The notes under the pieces were generated by a model, which was given only the letters and a program-made list of their open reading frames with translations, had not been told where the DNA came from and did no database searches. A DNA stretch of 19,635 nt, taken from positions 1 to 19,635 of the forward strand of contig JAPEVC010000384.1 in the NCBI GenBank assembly GCA_027946555.1. The letters run 5' to 3'. Positions 19,429 through 19,635 of the stretch are shown here, piece after piece. The first letter of the stretch is position 1. Every line of letters begins with the position of its first letter. The stretch is from Gnomoniopsis sp. IMI 355080 (taxonomy: Eukaryota > Ascomycota > Sordariomycetes > Diaporthales > Gnomoniaceae). The position numbers and the translations under genes were made by a program.

Positions 19429-19635
19429 TCAAGTCAACCCAGGCCATCCATCCAGCGCCCCAAGTTCCGGAAACCCTCCAAACAGCCCCAGATCATCCAA
19501 TTGTTCGATCCCAATGCCCATCCCAGTATCCATCATGGTCAGCCACCTCGACGACTCAGGACTATGCTCTAGCGTTCTGCCCGGCCCCGGTGGCAGTCCC
19601 GCTGGCGGCATCCCATACGATGGCGGCGTCCGCAT
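19429..19635 (-). CDS. C-terminal part of a gene cut by the window edge; possible transcription factor tail
   Basis: Open minus-strand frame running off the right edge, with the stop TGA at 19431-19429. The visible 68 residues are Pro/Gly/Met-rich, then M-G-I-G-I-E-Q-L-D-D-L-G-L-F-G-G, a short acidic-hydrophobic stretch like an activation domain. Such tails are frequent in fungal Zn2Cys6 regulators, but no DNA-binding domain is visible here. The ATG at the very edge need not be the start. A convergent neighbour of the permease; a local regulator would fit the cluster idea but is not shown. Confidence 0.45.
   Translation of the reverse strand: MRTPPSYGMPPAGLPPGPGRTLEHSPESSRWLTMMDTGMGIGIEQLDDLGLFGGFPELGALDGWPGLT

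Noticed and set aside
1..19635. tRNA/rRNA genes, CRISPR arrays, transposase genes, long terminal or inverted terminal repeats
   Set aside because: No B-box-like tRNA core, no regular repeat-spacer array and no transposase motif was recognised by eye on either strand; a tool-based search could still find degenerate copies.

Overview
The window comes from a nuclear chromosome of a filamentous ascomycete (Pezizomycotina). Evidence for this is short GT-AG introns (about 53-170 bp, mostly 53-94), internal branch-point-like CTGAC/CTAAC words, fungal transporter families and GPI/secretory proteins of fungal type. The species cannot be named from the sequence. I could assemble nine complete multi-exon genes and one gene cut by the right edge, all by conceptual splicing with reading-frame checks; none has transcript support here.

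Left part (1-8400): a protein-L-isoaspartate O-methyltransferase gene (640-1691, +) whose 5' leader keeps an open, acid-free, Arg/Ser/Thr-rich frame that looks like a mitochondrial presequence but has no in-frame ATG. A tiny three-exon gene for a 68-aa acidic/polar protein follows (2287-2661, -). Then come 2.7 kb with no supportable gene. Two secretory-pathway genes follow on the + strand: a six-cysteine secreted protein (5399-6048) and a GPI-anchored PEBP-family protein with a long stalk alternating Lys/Gly blocks and N-glycosylation sequons (7202-8391).

Right part (8722-19635): a transporter- and oxidoreductase-rich block. It holds a MUP-like amino acid permease (-), a 12-TM MFS transporter of the Bsc6-like type (+), an FAD-dependent amine/amino-acid oxidoreductase of the DAO family (-), a HAD hydrolase of haloacid-dehalogenase type II with altered active-site residues (-), a YAT-family amino acid permease (+), and the C-terminal end of a gene on the minus strand that could be a transcription factor. 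The genes form divergent and convergent pairs. Intergenic DNA carries HGATAR words (AreA/NIT2-type GATA-factor sites).

Working hypothesis: the right part is a nitrogen-controlled uptake-and-oxidation locus for an amino acid or amine, importing substrate through the permeases and deaminating it with the flavoenzyme. The most unexpected non-coding signal is an 11-bp palindrome, ACCGGNCCGGT, found three times, always in intergenic DNA: upstream of the FAD oxidoreductase, in the HAD/permease divergent promoter, and once in the gene-poor region. It contains CGG-N1-CCG, the geometry of a Zn2Cys6 dimer site.
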